Of a stretch of DNA of 33,023 bases, positions 7,419 through 15,823 are shown piece after piece; positions within the stretch are counted from its first letter, which is position 1; every line of letters starts with the position of its first letter. The position numbers were made by a program, and so were the translations under genes. Under the pieces are notes generated by a model. It made no database searches and was not told where the DNA came from. It was given only the letters and a program-made list of their open reading frames with translations. Location of the stretch: contig DAOOQE010000015.1 of NCBI GenBank assembly GCA_035388585.1, positions 1 to 33,023 on the forward strand. The letters are read 5' to 3'. Origin of the DNA: CAG-492 sp035388585 (GTDB lineage Bacteria; Bacillota; Clostridia; TANB77; CAG-508).

Positions 7419-10070
7419 TTAATTATATCTTGTATAATATGTAGAATCTGAACTATTAAACGTTGTTTGTATTGTATTTCCAGCTCTTATATTTGCGGTG
7501 CCATTATATGTGTTACTTAGTTTATTTTTTATAATTCCTCCATTATATGTAAATGAATCCGTTCCAGATTTTAATAGTATTGAATATGCTGTTGCACCTG
7601 ATGTAGCAGTTCCTTCGATTATAGGATTTTCCAAATCATATGGTTCTGTTGATTTACCAATTATTAGTTGGCAATTCGTCGATTTGATTATTCCATTGTA
7701 CCCTTTTACTAATCCACCATTTATCTTTACAATTCCATAATCTGCATAAATAGTTTTTAAAATCGAACCACTATTAATAGTAATATCAGATGTTGCACTT
7801 TCTCCAATTAATGTATTAGCGCTTCTATTTAAATCAGCAGCGATTGTAACATCATTAATAGCAAGCTTTCCATTGTTTCTAATAACATATTTTGTAGCTT
7901 TATTATTTTCAATCTTACCTGTACCATAAAGTGTTAAATCACCTGTAGAAGAAACAATTATTTCTGCTCCTGTTCTTAGAATTTCTTTATTATTCATGTT
8001 TATACTAAGCTTTTTATTTATATTACAGTCAAGATTATCGTATATATTATTCATAACTGTTATTGTATCATCTGTCCCAGCTAAATCTATTGCCTTTTTT
8101 AATGAATATGTATACTGGTTTAATGATTCTATTCTAAAATTATTTTCTCTATTTGGTTTTAGTGTATAATATGGGCTATTAAATGTATAATTAAATACTC
8201 CACTATTATATCCATAATTAGTACTTAAATCCCTAGATTTAACTTCTCCTCCATAGAAATTCGTTTTAGTAAACGACCCCGAATTATATATACCTGTATT
8301 TTCGCCAAATATATATGGTCCTATTCCAGAATCCTCATTATTTGCATCTCCAATATCGGAAATTACACTTGGAGACTGTAAATGCACTCCATAATTTGTT
8401 GTACCAAATATTTCTCCACCTGTAATTTTTGCAGTTGTTGTAGAACCACAAAACACTCCAGTAGCTGCTGTGACTGTACCAGAAGACATTTTTACTGTTT
8501 TACTACTAGCACTTGAATAAACTCCCTCACTTTTCCCTTGAATAGTTCCGCCATTAATTTCTATATCACCAGCAGCAGAAAAAATAGAAATTCCACTTGT
8601 ACTTATTACTGTCCCATCATTAATTTTTATCAAATTAGGATTACTATTATTTCCAACACAATATACAGCCTCTCCGCTTGTATTTTCAATTGTTCCACCA
8701 TTTACTTCTAGTGTTCCTGTCCCATTATATCCTAATCCTACTCTTCTTAATTTCCCACCATTTACTACAACATTTCCTTTACTACAAAAAACCACATCTG
8801 CTGTTCCATTATTATGAACATAATACCCATCATCTATCCAAATTGAATATCCTTTTGTAACAGTAGAATCTATTAGAGTATTTGTTCCATATACAGTTGT
8901 ATTACCTTTTGTATTATTAATAACCCTATTTTCAGCTTTTAATGTTGCTCCATTTATTTGTAAATAAGAATTTATTGACTGGTTTACAACACATATTCCA
9001 TTTGAAGTAGTTCCTAATATATTAACTCCGTCATTGGCTACAACTATTCCATTATTATTAATAATTCCATATGTTCCATATGTAACTCCTGTTTTTCCAG
9101 TTCCTGTTAATGTTCCTCCATCAGACAAAACAAGTTCTCCAGTTTGGTTAACAGTTATTGTTTCTTGCCCCCTATTTAAAGTATTTCCATTTAATTGTAA
9201 TACAATAACATTGTCAATATTTACAACAGAAGTATCTTCAATACTTTTTAATAATTCTATAGTACTTGGAATAGGATTATCTTCTAAAGATTTTTCTATT
9301 TGTTGTTTTGCTTTGCTAGTAGCTTCTGCAAGAGTTTTATGGTATGTTGATATTCCATCTGTTGTTGTTTTATAAACAGCTTCAGAGTATGTTACAAAAT
9401 CAGATTCAATTATAGGATTCGCTAATTCTTGGTTTTTTTCTTTTTTAAAATTGATTTTAACGATGTTCCTATCTAATTGATTTATAATACCATCATTATT
9501 ACAATCAAATTTAGATTCTGATCCATCAACTACATTCCCAAATTCTGATGATAATTTAACTAAATCCATTAACTCGATTTCTTTATCACTATTGATATCT
9601 CCATAAACTGGACTAATATATTCATCAGAGTTTTTAACACGTAAATTTTTGCCATAAATAACATTAACATTTGTAATACTAGTGCTTAAGTAACCTGGAG
9701 TATCAATTACAAAATCATACTCACCTGGTTCATTAAAATACAACAAATACTCACCACTTCTATTTGGATTTGTTTGTTGTAATAATTGTCTAGGATTTTG
9801 AGAATCTCCAATAATTCTATTATCTGATGTTGCATAAACACTTATAATTGAATTACTATAATTATTATTATGACCTGAAATCCTTATATGTCCTGTAACA
9901 GAAGCTATTCCTTGATTATACTCAATTTCTGCTCCGGCATTTGAATTTTTTATATTTATTGACATTGATTTATTAACAATTATTTGTTTTTCCAGTTCAT
10001 TTTTTACAAAAAAAATAACTGCTAAACAAAATATTATTAATAAACATACAACTATAATTTTTTTCCTCAT
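7419..10070 (-). CDS. Large secreted protein: Ig-like fold, dockerin and repetitive beta-helix-like body
   Basis: This is an 883-residue protein. Residues 5-22 are a hydrophobic signal/anchor. Residues 55-145 look like a carboxypeptidase-regulatory-like fold (SVTGHIRISG, GEYDFVIDTPGYLSTSITNV). Residues 155-210 hold a dockerin with loops GDINSDKEIELMDL and DCNNDGIINQLD. The remainder is made of short Gly/Asn/Thr-rich repeats (GGTLTGTGKTG, GGTIQGKSEGVYSSA, GGEIFGTTNYGVHL), as expected of a right-handed parallel beta-helix. The dockerin is internal rather than C-terminal, and there is no sortase motif at the C-terminus (ends in YYTRYN). TAGGAGAATGAT precedes the start. The gene is separated from the sortase operon by a terminator and has its own promoter. 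I infer an extracellular adhesin or glycan-binding role; no catalytic residues are recognised. Confidence 0.85.
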   Translation of the reverse strand: MRKKIIVVCLLIIFCLAVIFFVKNELEKQIIVNKSMSINIKNSNAGAEIEYNQGIASVTGHIRISGHNNNYSNSIISVYATSDNRIIGDSQNPRQLLQQTNPNRSGEYLLYFNEPGEYDFVIDTPGYLSTSITNVNVIYGKNLRVKNSDEYISPVYGDINSDKEIELMDLVKLSSEFGNVVDGSESKFDCNNDGIINQLDRNIVKINFKKEKNQELANPIIESDFVTYSEAVYKTTTDGISTYHKTLAEATSKAKQQIEKSLEDNPIPSTIELLKSIEDTSVVNIDNVIVLQLNGNTLNRGQETITVNQTGELVLSDGGTLTGTGKTGVTYGTYGIINNNGIVVANDGVNILGTTSNGICVVNQSINSYLQINGATLKAENRVINNTKGNTTVYGTNTLIDSTVTKGYSIWIDDGYYVHNNGTADVVFCSKGNVVVNGGKLRRVGLGYNGTGTLEVNGGTIENTSGEAVYCVGNNSNPNLIKINDGTVISTSGISIFSAAGDIEINGGTIQGKSEGVYSSASSKTVKMSSGTVTAATGVFCGSTTTAKITGGEIFGTTNYGVHLQSPSVISDIGDANNEDSGIGPYIFGENTGIYNSGSFTKTNFYGGEVKSRDLSTNYGYNSGVFNYTFNSPYYTLKPNRENNFRIESLNQYTYSLKKAIDLAGTDDTITVMNNIYDNLDCNINKKLSINMNNKEILRTGAEIIVSSTGDLTLYGTGKIENNKATKYVIRNNGKLAINDVTIAADLNRSANTLIGESATSDITINSGSILKTIYADYGIVKINGGLVKGYNGIIKSTNCQLIIGKSTEPYDLENPIIEGTATSGATAYSILLKSGTDSFTYNGGIIKNKLSNTYNGTANIRAGNTIQTTFNSSDSTYYTRYN

Positions 10071-10090
10071 ATCATTCTCCTAATATTATC

Positions 10091-10190
10091 TATAAAAATT
10101 TTGTTACCCAAATTTTCTAGTTTTCTATATTTTTCGTTCATAAAAAATTTTGTTACCCAAATTTTATAGTTTTCTATATTTTTTCGTTCA
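10091..10190. repeat. Two adjacent 50-bp direct repeats in a leader region
   Basis: Copies 10091-10140 and 10141-10190 share the core TTTTGTTACCCAAATTTT, then TAGTTTTCTATATTTTT and CGTTCA, with very few differences. They lie between the promoter and the start codon of the 883-residue surface protein, so they would be transcribed as its 5' leader. Confidence 0.9.
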
Positions 10191-10195
10191 TATTT

Positions 10196-10224
10196 ATAAT
10201 ATACATTTAAAACTATAATTACAA
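10196..10224 (-). promoter_or_regulatory. Promoter for the 883-residue surface protein
   Basis: On the minus strand TTGTAA (10224-10219), a 17-nt spacer and TATTAT (10201-10196). It lies downstream of the sortase-operon terminator and would give a leader of about 120 nt containing the 50-bp repeats. Confidence 0.55.
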
Positions 10225-10239
10225 GTGTGTTAAACAATT

Positions 10240-10268
10240 AAAAAAACCCTTTATTTAGGGGTTTTTTA
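10240..10268 (-). terminator. Terminator of the sortase operon
   Basis: On the minus strand AAAAAACCCC, a short AT loop, then GGGTTTTTTT. It is about 100 nt after the sortase stop codon. Confidence 0.85.
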
Positions 10269-10366
10269 ATTTTATTGATTATTTCTATATTTTTACTTTT
10301 ATATTTCCTTTTTGTAATATATAACATTGTTATATAGGGAACAATGGATTTATAATCTATTTATAT

Positions 10367-11005
10367 TTAATTTTGAGATATTAATTGACCTTGAACTATC
10401 AATCTTTGTTTCGCACTATTTGTGCAAGTAACTAAGGTAATTATCGGTTCTGAAGAAAACTTAAGCAATGAATTATCGTCTTTATCTACTTTTGTAGTTT
10501 TAAAAACTAAATATTTATATTTTTGACCATAAATATTTGTAACTTCTATAATGTCTCCAGATTTTACATTTCTAAGTTTTCCAAATAATCTTCCATTACT
10601 TGTATTATGTCCTGCTATACTTAAATTTCCTGTTCCATTTATAGATGTTCCAGACAAATTGCATATACTATTTTTTAGATTTTTTTCATTGTATTCTAAA
10701 ATAGGATATTTTAATCTAATACTTGGAATCTCAATTTTGCCATATACCATACTACTATTAATAGAAACAGTCCCTTGTATTTTGGCATCTATTTTTTCAT
10801 CATTTACCTCTAATTTTTCATTATTTATACCTGATATTTCATTTGTATTTATTTCTATTTCTTTATCTAATTGGATAAGTATTTCTTCTACATTTTTATC
10901 TGTATTTTTACCTTCATAAAAGTCATATAATACTACACCTATAAATACAAATACAACTATTATTAAAAGTATCTCTAAAATTAAAGTTAGTTTACTATTT
11001 TTCAT
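10367..11005 (-). CDS. Sortase (class B/D-like), membrane-anchored
   Basis: This is a cysteine transpeptidase that joins sorting-signal proteins to the cell wall or to each other. The ATG at 11005 (MKNSKLTL) is preferred over the ATG at 11017 because GAGG lies six bases upstream of it. That gives 212 residues. There is one N-terminal membrane helix (about residues 6-27), then a charged linker and the beta-barrel (IEIPSIRLKYPIL). Counting from this start, the catalytic residues are His133 in SIAGHN, Cys194 in ITLVTC and Arg201 in QRLIVQG. The class is not certain: TLVTC and the spacing suit class D, while D-NSLL after the barrel resembles class B. It is the last gene of the TasA-like operon. 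Its direct neighbour carries a TPKTN sorting signal and is the likely substrate. Confidence 0.93.
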   Translation of the reverse strand: MKNSKLTLILEILLIIVVFVFIGVVLYDFYEGKNTDKNVEEILIQLDKEIEINTNEISGINNEKLEVNDEKIDAKIQGTVSINSSMVYGKIEIPSIRLKYPILEYNEKNLKNSICNLSGTSINGTGNLSIAGHNTSNGRLFGKLRNVKSGDIIEVTNIYGQKYKYLVFKTTKVDKDDNSLLKFSSEPIITLVTCTNSAKQRLIVQGQLISQN

Positions 11006-11035
11006 ACTATGCCTCATTTCATATATATAATTATA

Positions 11036-11061
11036 CAGTCATAATATTTTAATTATGACTG
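11036..11061. promoter_or_regulatory. 10-bp inverted repeat between TasA-like gene and sortase
   Basis: CAGTCATAAT, six bases, then ATTATGACTG form a perfect stem. It has no T-run, so it is not a standard terminator. It could be an operator, an RNA processing or stability hairpin, or an attenuator that lowers sortase expression. Confidence 0.5.
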
Positions 11062-11144
11062 CATTATATTTGAATATTAAATCTAATTTAATATAATATT
11101 TTTAGTTTTGATAATTTTATATATTAATAGTTTTGATTCTTTGT

Positions 11145-11774
<630 letters not shown>

Positions 11775-11911
11775 TAATTTTTCTCCTTTGCTTGAAATTT
11801 TATATACTTACTTAATACTTACACACCTAAATTTTAAATAATCTTAATTAATTATAAGATTATTACATAACCCAATATTGATATATTGTAAGGTTTTATA
11901 CATATCAGCTA

Positions 11912-12568
11912 TTATGGCTGTGGTGTATAAATTTCCATACCCTCAGGTAATTGTTCTATTTTAAATACATCTTTCCAAGCATCATTAGTTGTTTGTGAAT
12001 ATTCTAAAACAACTCTAACATCTGTTCTGATTGGATATGTTTCTATATTTGAAGGAATCTCTCCAACTGTCCAATTTATATTTAAATCTTCTGTTTGACC
12101 AAATCCATCAACAATTTTTGTATAATAATAATAATCTCCGCTACGTACCCAATTTGATCCATTTGCAAACAAAATCATTTTGTCTTGTGCAACTGGTGCA
12201 GTAATCCATTCACCCTCTGTTTGACCATCTTCAACATAGTAGTATTGAAGAATTGGAATACATTTAATTCTTACATATGCTGGTAAATCCCCTAAAGAAT
12301 TGCCTTTTACTACTTTTGTACTTTTTTCTATACCATATTCGTCATAATCTTCTACTGGATTTGAAGGGTCCACTGGGTCTCCTATTTTTGGCCAGTCTTC
12401 AACTAATTTTACATCTATCTTACCTATTCTAATTTCACTGCTTTCTGTTTTTCTAGCTGAGAACAATGCCCATACTGTTGTTAGAATTAAAGTTGAAGCA
12501 GTTAGTGCTATTAAAACAATTATTAACACTTTATTTACATTTTTTTTCTTTTCTTGCGTTTTTTTCAT
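11912..12568 (-). CDS. TasA/camelysin-like secreted protein (SipW-type signal)
   Basis: This is a 218-residue protein. A long basic N-terminus (KKTQEKKKNVNK) precedes a hydrophobic core ending TTVWALFSARKTESS, followed by IRIGKIDVKL. That matches the signal peptide and first strand of TasA/CalY-type proteins normally cleaved by SipW (compare TWAAF followed by GtLdl). The rest is beta-rich with a Tyr-rich strand (DYYYYTKIVDG). There is no C-terminal anchor. It sits 51 bp after the gene at 13378-12620 and is probably co-transcribed. By analogy it is a minor or modified fibre subunit. No SipW gene is seen in the window. Confidence 0.78.
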   Translation of the reverse strand: MKKTQEKKKNVNKVLIIVLIALTASTLILTTVWALFSARKTESSEIRIGKIDVKLVEDWPKIGDPVDPSNPVEDYDEYGIEKSTKVVKGNSLGDLPAYVRIKCIPILQYYYVEDGQTEGEWITAPVAQDKMILFANGSNWVRSGDYYYYTKIVDGFGQTEDLNINWTVGEIPSNIETYPIRTDVRVVLEYSQTTNDAWKDVFKIEQLPEGMEIYTPQP

Positions 12569-12619
12569 CTTATTCCCCTTTCTTAGTTTTACCTAATATA
12601 TAAGTTTTTTCTTTTGTTA

Positions 12620-13378
12620 TTAATTAATTACTTTTGTTGATTGAACAACCCATTCTCCTACTCCGTCTTGAGAATATTGCATTGCTTCTGTTATTACTCG
12701 TATAGATAAATGTTTTTCTTGATATAAATACGATGTGTTTGGACTTAATAATACTCTAAATGCTATTTTATCTGATAAATTATTTGTTTCTTTTGCTGTA
12801 AAAGTAGCTTCACCATATTGTTCATCATTATAATTTACTTCTGTTGCAAATCCTGTTTTATCTGTTCCGTCAAGAATATCTCCATAAAACATAAAAGATA
12901 TTCCAGTTTTTTGAACTCCATCAACATCAATTTTGTTTCTATCAACTTGTTTAGCTTTTGCTTTTGTATTATTGTAATCTGCTAAAACTTCCGCATTAGT
13001 CATATTAGCTGGGTATAATTCTAATAAGTTTTTTGCATTATCATCTATATCTGTTTCATCCCAGTAAACTTGTATTATGTGTCTTGTATTTACTGCCGCT
13101 GTTCCAGTATTTACAGTGTCCCATGTTAATATACTTGCATCTCCTGGTGACCACTGAGTTATTGTGTCTTCCATTAATCCTGTTAATCTATTTTCTATTT
13201 TTACATTTATATCTTGTAATGTTAATGTTCCTGTTGTTACTTTTTGATTGATTTTAAACACTTGAGATATAACTGCATATGCAGATGCTACAAATGCCAT
13301 ACTTACAATAACAATAAGAATAATTAATATTATTTTTTTAGCATCTTTCTTTTGAATTTCTATTTTTTCTTTATCCAT
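12620..13378 (-). CDS. TasA/camelysin-like secreted protein, first gene of the sortase operon
   Basis: This is a 252-residue protein. A charged N-terminus (KEKIEIQKKDAKK) and membrane core end in ASAYAVISQVF, followed by VTTGTLTLQDINVKI. The GTLTL strand after the signal is the hallmark of TasA/camelysin-like proteins. SPGDASILTWDTVNTGTAAV matches the family's spaced nTGt.a... motif. There is no sorting signal, so it would be released or assembled non-covalently, perhaps nucleated by the sortase-anchored third member. It is the first gene after a strong promoter. AAAAGGGGAG precedes the ATG. Confidence 0.82.
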   Translation of the reverse strand: MDKEKIEIQKKDAKKIILIILIVIVSMAFVASAYAVISQVFKINQKVTTGTLTLQDINVKIENRLTGLMEDTITQWSPGDASILTWDTVNTGTAAVNTRHIIQVYWDETDIDDNAKNLLELYPANMTNAEVLADYNNTKAKAKQVDRNKIDVDGVQKTGISFMFYGDILDGTDKTGFATEVNYNDEQYGEATFTAKETNNLSDKIAFRVLLSPNTSYLYQEKHLSIRVITEAMQYSQDGVGEWVVQSTKVIN

Positions 13379-13420
13379 AAAATTCTCCCCTTTTTCATTA
13401 GTATTTTTGTCTCCAATATT

Positions 13421-13449
13421 ATTATACCGTAAGAATTTTTTTATTTCAA
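13421..13449 (-). promoter_or_regulatory. Promoter of the TasA-like/sortase operon
   Basis: On the minus strand TTGAAA (13449-13444), a 17-nt spacer and TATAAT (13426-13421), about 42 nt upstream of the first start codon. Confidence 0.78.
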
Positions 13450-13496
13450 CACTTTTAGATTTTTTTACATAATATTTTCACTTAAATATTTCTTTT

Positions 13497-13612
13497 TTTA
13501 CAATGAACCGAAAAAAAATAGAGATGACAACTCATTTTTGAATTGCCACCCCAACAATTGACATTGAACCCTAAATTGCCACCCCAACTATTGAGATTGA
13601 ACCTAAAAATCT
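13497..13612. repeat. 33-bp tandem repeat resembling insertion-sequence end repeats
   Basis: Two copies starting at 13541 and 13574 share AATTGCCACCCCAAC, TATTGA or AATTGA, and ATTGAACC. A degenerate AATGAACCG and the motif GAGATGACAACTC lie at 13502-13533. The segment is clearly richer in G+C than its surroundings. It resembles the multiple internal repeats at IS21-family ends, but no transposase is nearby, so this is only a possible relic. Confidence 0.45.
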
Positions 13613-13691
13613 TTAAACTAACCAATTTATATACTTATTTGCATTTATTTTTAAATATTTTTTTAAAATTCTATTACTTTAAATATTCTTT

Positions 13692-14132
13692 TTAATTAAA
13701 TGCCTTTTTTAATATTTCATTAATCATTTTACCATCTGCGTTAACACCTAAGCGTTCTTTCGCGATTTTCATTATATTTCCCATATCCTTTATACTACTA
13801 GCACCAGTTTCAGAAATTATTTCGTCTATAACTTTTTTTAATTCATCTTCTGATAATTTCTTTGGCAAGTACTCTTCAAGAACAGACATTTCATCCTTAA
13901 TTTGGTCTACTATATCTTGTCTTCCAGCTTTTTCATAATCAGCCAATGAATCACTTCTTTTTTTAAATTCTTTAGAGATTACTTCTAATACTTGATTGTC
14001 TTCCAACACAATATGTTTATCTTTTTCGATTTGTAGTACTGCAGCTCTTACCATTTGAACTACATTTTTACGGTTTACATTTTTTTCTTTCATTGCTTGC
14101 TTTAAATCATCCATCAATTTTTCTTTTAACAT
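13692..14132 (-). CDS. yqeY: YqeY / GatB-YqeY domain protein
   Basis: This 146-residue protein is full length for the YqeY family. It has the N-terminal helix set (LKEKLMDDLKQAMKEKNVNRKN), EEYLPKKLSEDEL in the middle and the C-terminal MGNIMKIAKERLGVNADGKMI. YqeY resembles the tail domain of the GatB amidotransferase subunit that contacts tRNA; its own function is not settled. Start ATG 14132 with AAAAAGGAGTGAG. It follows rpsU as in many Firmicutes, although a terminator hairpin lies between, so yqeY may depend on read-through or a weak promoter. Confidence 0.93.
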   Translation of the reverse strand: MLKEKLMDDLKQAMKEKNVNRKNVVQMVRAAVLQIEKDKHIVLEDNQVLEVISKEFKKRSDSLADYEKAGRQDIVDQIKDEMSVLEEYLPKKLSEDELKKVIDEIISETGASSIKDMGNIMKIAKERLGVNADGKMINEILKKAFN

Positions 14133-14235
14133 TTAACTCACTCCTTTTTATTATTTTTCTTTTTTCCCTTCTTAAATATTATAAATTTTGATATTTAAAA
14201 AAGCATATTTAGATTTTATTCTTTACTTTTGAATT

Positions 14236-14397
14236 TATTTTTTTGGCTGTTTTGATTGTATTTTTTTGTTATATTGATTCTGTTTTTTTTGTGATTTTGA
14301 TTCTATTTTTTGTGATTTTGATTCTATTTTTTTGTTATTTTGATTCTATTTTTTTATTTTAATTTTATTTTTTTATTTTGATTTTATTTTTTCCACT
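14236..14397. repeat. T-rich degenerate tandem repeat
   Basis: Imperfect units of about 20-24 bp of the form TTTTGATTCTATTTTTTTG lie between yqeY and the rpsU terminator. No coding potential is seen in them. Confidence 0.65.
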
Positions 14398-14470
14398 ATA
14401 TATTAATTAATTATAGTAAAAAATTAATTAACAAATACTTGCATTATTATAATTTTTTTAAATATAATAC

Positions 14471-14504
14471 AAAAAAAGCACTCTCAGATTTACTGAGAAA
14501 TGCT
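14471..14504 (-). terminator. Terminator after rpsU
   Basis: On the minus strand AGCATTTCTCAG, loop TAAAT, CTGAGAGTGCT, then seven T. It starts about eight bases after the rpsU stop. Confidence 0.85.
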
Positions 14505-14511
14505 TAATATT

Positions 14512-14682
14512 TTAGAACTTTCTTTTTCTAGCAGCCTCTGATTTCTTTTTTCTTTTTACACTTGGCTTTTCATAATGTTCTCTTTTACGAACTTCTTGTA
14601 ATACGCCATTTCTCGCGCATTGTCTTTTAAACCTTTTTAGGGCATCTTCTATATTACCATTATTTACTTTAACCTCTGACAT
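14512..14682 (-). CDS. rpsU: 30S ribosomal protein S21
   Basis: This 56-residue protein matches S21 along its whole length: the start MSEVKVNNGNIEDALKRFKR, then CARNGVLQEVRKREHYEKP and the basic tail KRKKKSEAARKRKF. S21 sits on the small-subunit platform and helps initiation. Start ATG 14682 with a very strong Shine-Dalgarno (GGAAGGAGGGG); stop TAA 14512. It has its own consensus promoter and a leader of about 80 nt that can fold over the ribosome site (see findings). yqeY lies downstream. Confidence 0.97.
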   Translation of the reverse strand: MSEVKVNNGNIEDALKRFKRQCARNGVLQEVRKREHYEKPSVKRKKKSEAARKRKF

Positions 14683-14765
14683 TTAATTCCCCTCCTTCCG
14701 GTATTCACGCATTATGTAACGCTTGGGATGTATTCACGGGGAAGTTAGTTCCAACCTATGTATAC
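14683..14765 (-). promoter_or_regulatory. Structured 5' leader of rpsU (possible autoregulatory RNA)
   Basis: The leader holds two direct copies of CGTGAATAC, a small hairpin GCGTT-ACAT-AATGC, and AACTTCCCC (plus strand 14738-14746), whose UUCCCC can pair with GGGGAA directly before the start codon. An alternative CUUCC/GGAAG pairing covers the start of the Shine-Dalgarno. It is more GC-rich than the flanks. The fold is by eye only. Confidence 0.5.
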
Positions 14766-14772
14766 GGAACAT

Positions 14773-14802
14773 ATTATACTTTATGACAGTATGTTTTGTC
14801 AA
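14773..14802 (-). promoter_or_regulatory. Sigma-A promoter of rpsU
   Basis: On the minus strand TTGACA (14802-14797), an 18-nt spacer and TATAAT (14778-14773). Both hexamers are perfect. Confidence 0.88.
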
Positions 14803-15024
14803 TAGTTTACTATTCAATTTTGAAATTTGTTAATATTTTATCTCATTTTATATCATAAAAAGTATTGTATAAATATTTTAATGTTCTAATTTTTTAACTA
14901 GTGATTTGAATATTTATCATAAAATTTTTTTATAAAGGCCTAAAATAACAAATTAAAAACTAAATTTTAACTAATAAATATCTAAATCATAAAACTGATA
15001 ATTCCTTTTTTACTAATTTACAAT

Positions 15025-15528
15025 TTAAACCGCTAGGCTCACAATTTTATTTTCACTAATACATCTTCTAACATCTAATATTCTCTGATTTTCTGAACCT
15101 CTGAATTTAAGTGAAGGATTTTTTTTATCAATCATAAATTCTCCATCAACTAAAACATCTATATTTTCTAAAATTTCATTTGTTAAATAATCATTTCTTT
15201 CCATTAATTCTTCAATAGTATATCCTGTATAACACCAAACATTGAATTCTGGTTTTAAACTTCTAATATCTTTTACAAAATCAAGTAATTCCGGAATATT
15301 TTCATTACATAAAGGTTCTCCACCACTTAATGTAATTCCATTTAAAATTGAATTATTTACAATTTTAGAGATTATTTCTTCTTTATTAAAATCAGTTCCA
15401 TAATTAAAATTTTGTGTATGTGGATTATGACATCCAATGCAATGATGAGGACATCCGCTTACAAAAAGCACTGCTCTCCAGCCAATACCATTAGAAATAC
15501 TTTCTTCGTAAAAACCTGAAATTTTCAT
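15025..15528 (-). CDS. nrdG: Anaerobic ribonucleotide reductase activating protein (radical SAM)
   Basis: This 167-residue protein is full length for NrdG. It uses a 4Fe-4S cluster and S-adenosylmethionine to generate the glycyl radical on NrdD. The cluster cysteines form the family's CxxxCxxC motif: Cys26, Cys30 and Cys33 in GCPHHCIGCHN. A SAM-binding GGE motif follows in TLSGGEPLCNEN. The start follows AGGGGGAGGATGT. It lies about 295 bp downstream of nrdD in the same direction, an unusually wide gap filled by AT repeats. Confidence 0.96.
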   Translation of the reverse strand: MKISGFYEESISNGIGWRAVLFVSGCPHHCIGCHNPHTQNFNYGTDFNKEEIISKIVNNSILNGITLSGGEPLCNENIPELLDFVKDIRSLKPEFNVWCYTGYTIEELMERNDYLTNEILENIDVLVDGEFMIDKKNPSLKFRGSENQRILDVRRCISENKIVSLAV

Positions 15529-15600
15529 ACATCCTCCCCCTGTAAAGTCAATTCACATTAAACTTAATTTACTTTTTACATTAAACTTAATTTATTTTAA

Positions 15601-15750
15601 AATTAGATTTACAGATAAATCTAACTTTTCATTATTAATTACAATTAAATCTAACTTTTCATTATTAATTGAAATTATGCTTATAACTAAATCTATTTTT
15701 TTATTATTAATTGTAATTATGATTACAATTAAATCTATTTTTTAATTTCA
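15601..15750. repeat. AT-rich repeat cluster between nrdD and nrdG
   Basis: Four irregular copies of AAATCTAACTTTTCATTATT or its variants begin near 15617, 15647, 15689 and 15730 (first period 30 bp). Short inverted pieces are present (TAGATTTACAGATAAATCTA). No gene is seen in this gap. Confidence 0.65.
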
Positions 15751-15823
15751 AATTGCACCTATAAATATCTATCTTTAAATTTGATTAATTACAGTTACTA
15801 GTTAATCTATATCTCAATTAATC

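Noticed and set aside
3624..10070. A cellulosome gene cluster, suggested by the dockerins
   Set aside because: There is no glycoside hydrolase, scaffoldin or carbohydrate-binding module in the window; the dockerins sit on structural surface proteins.
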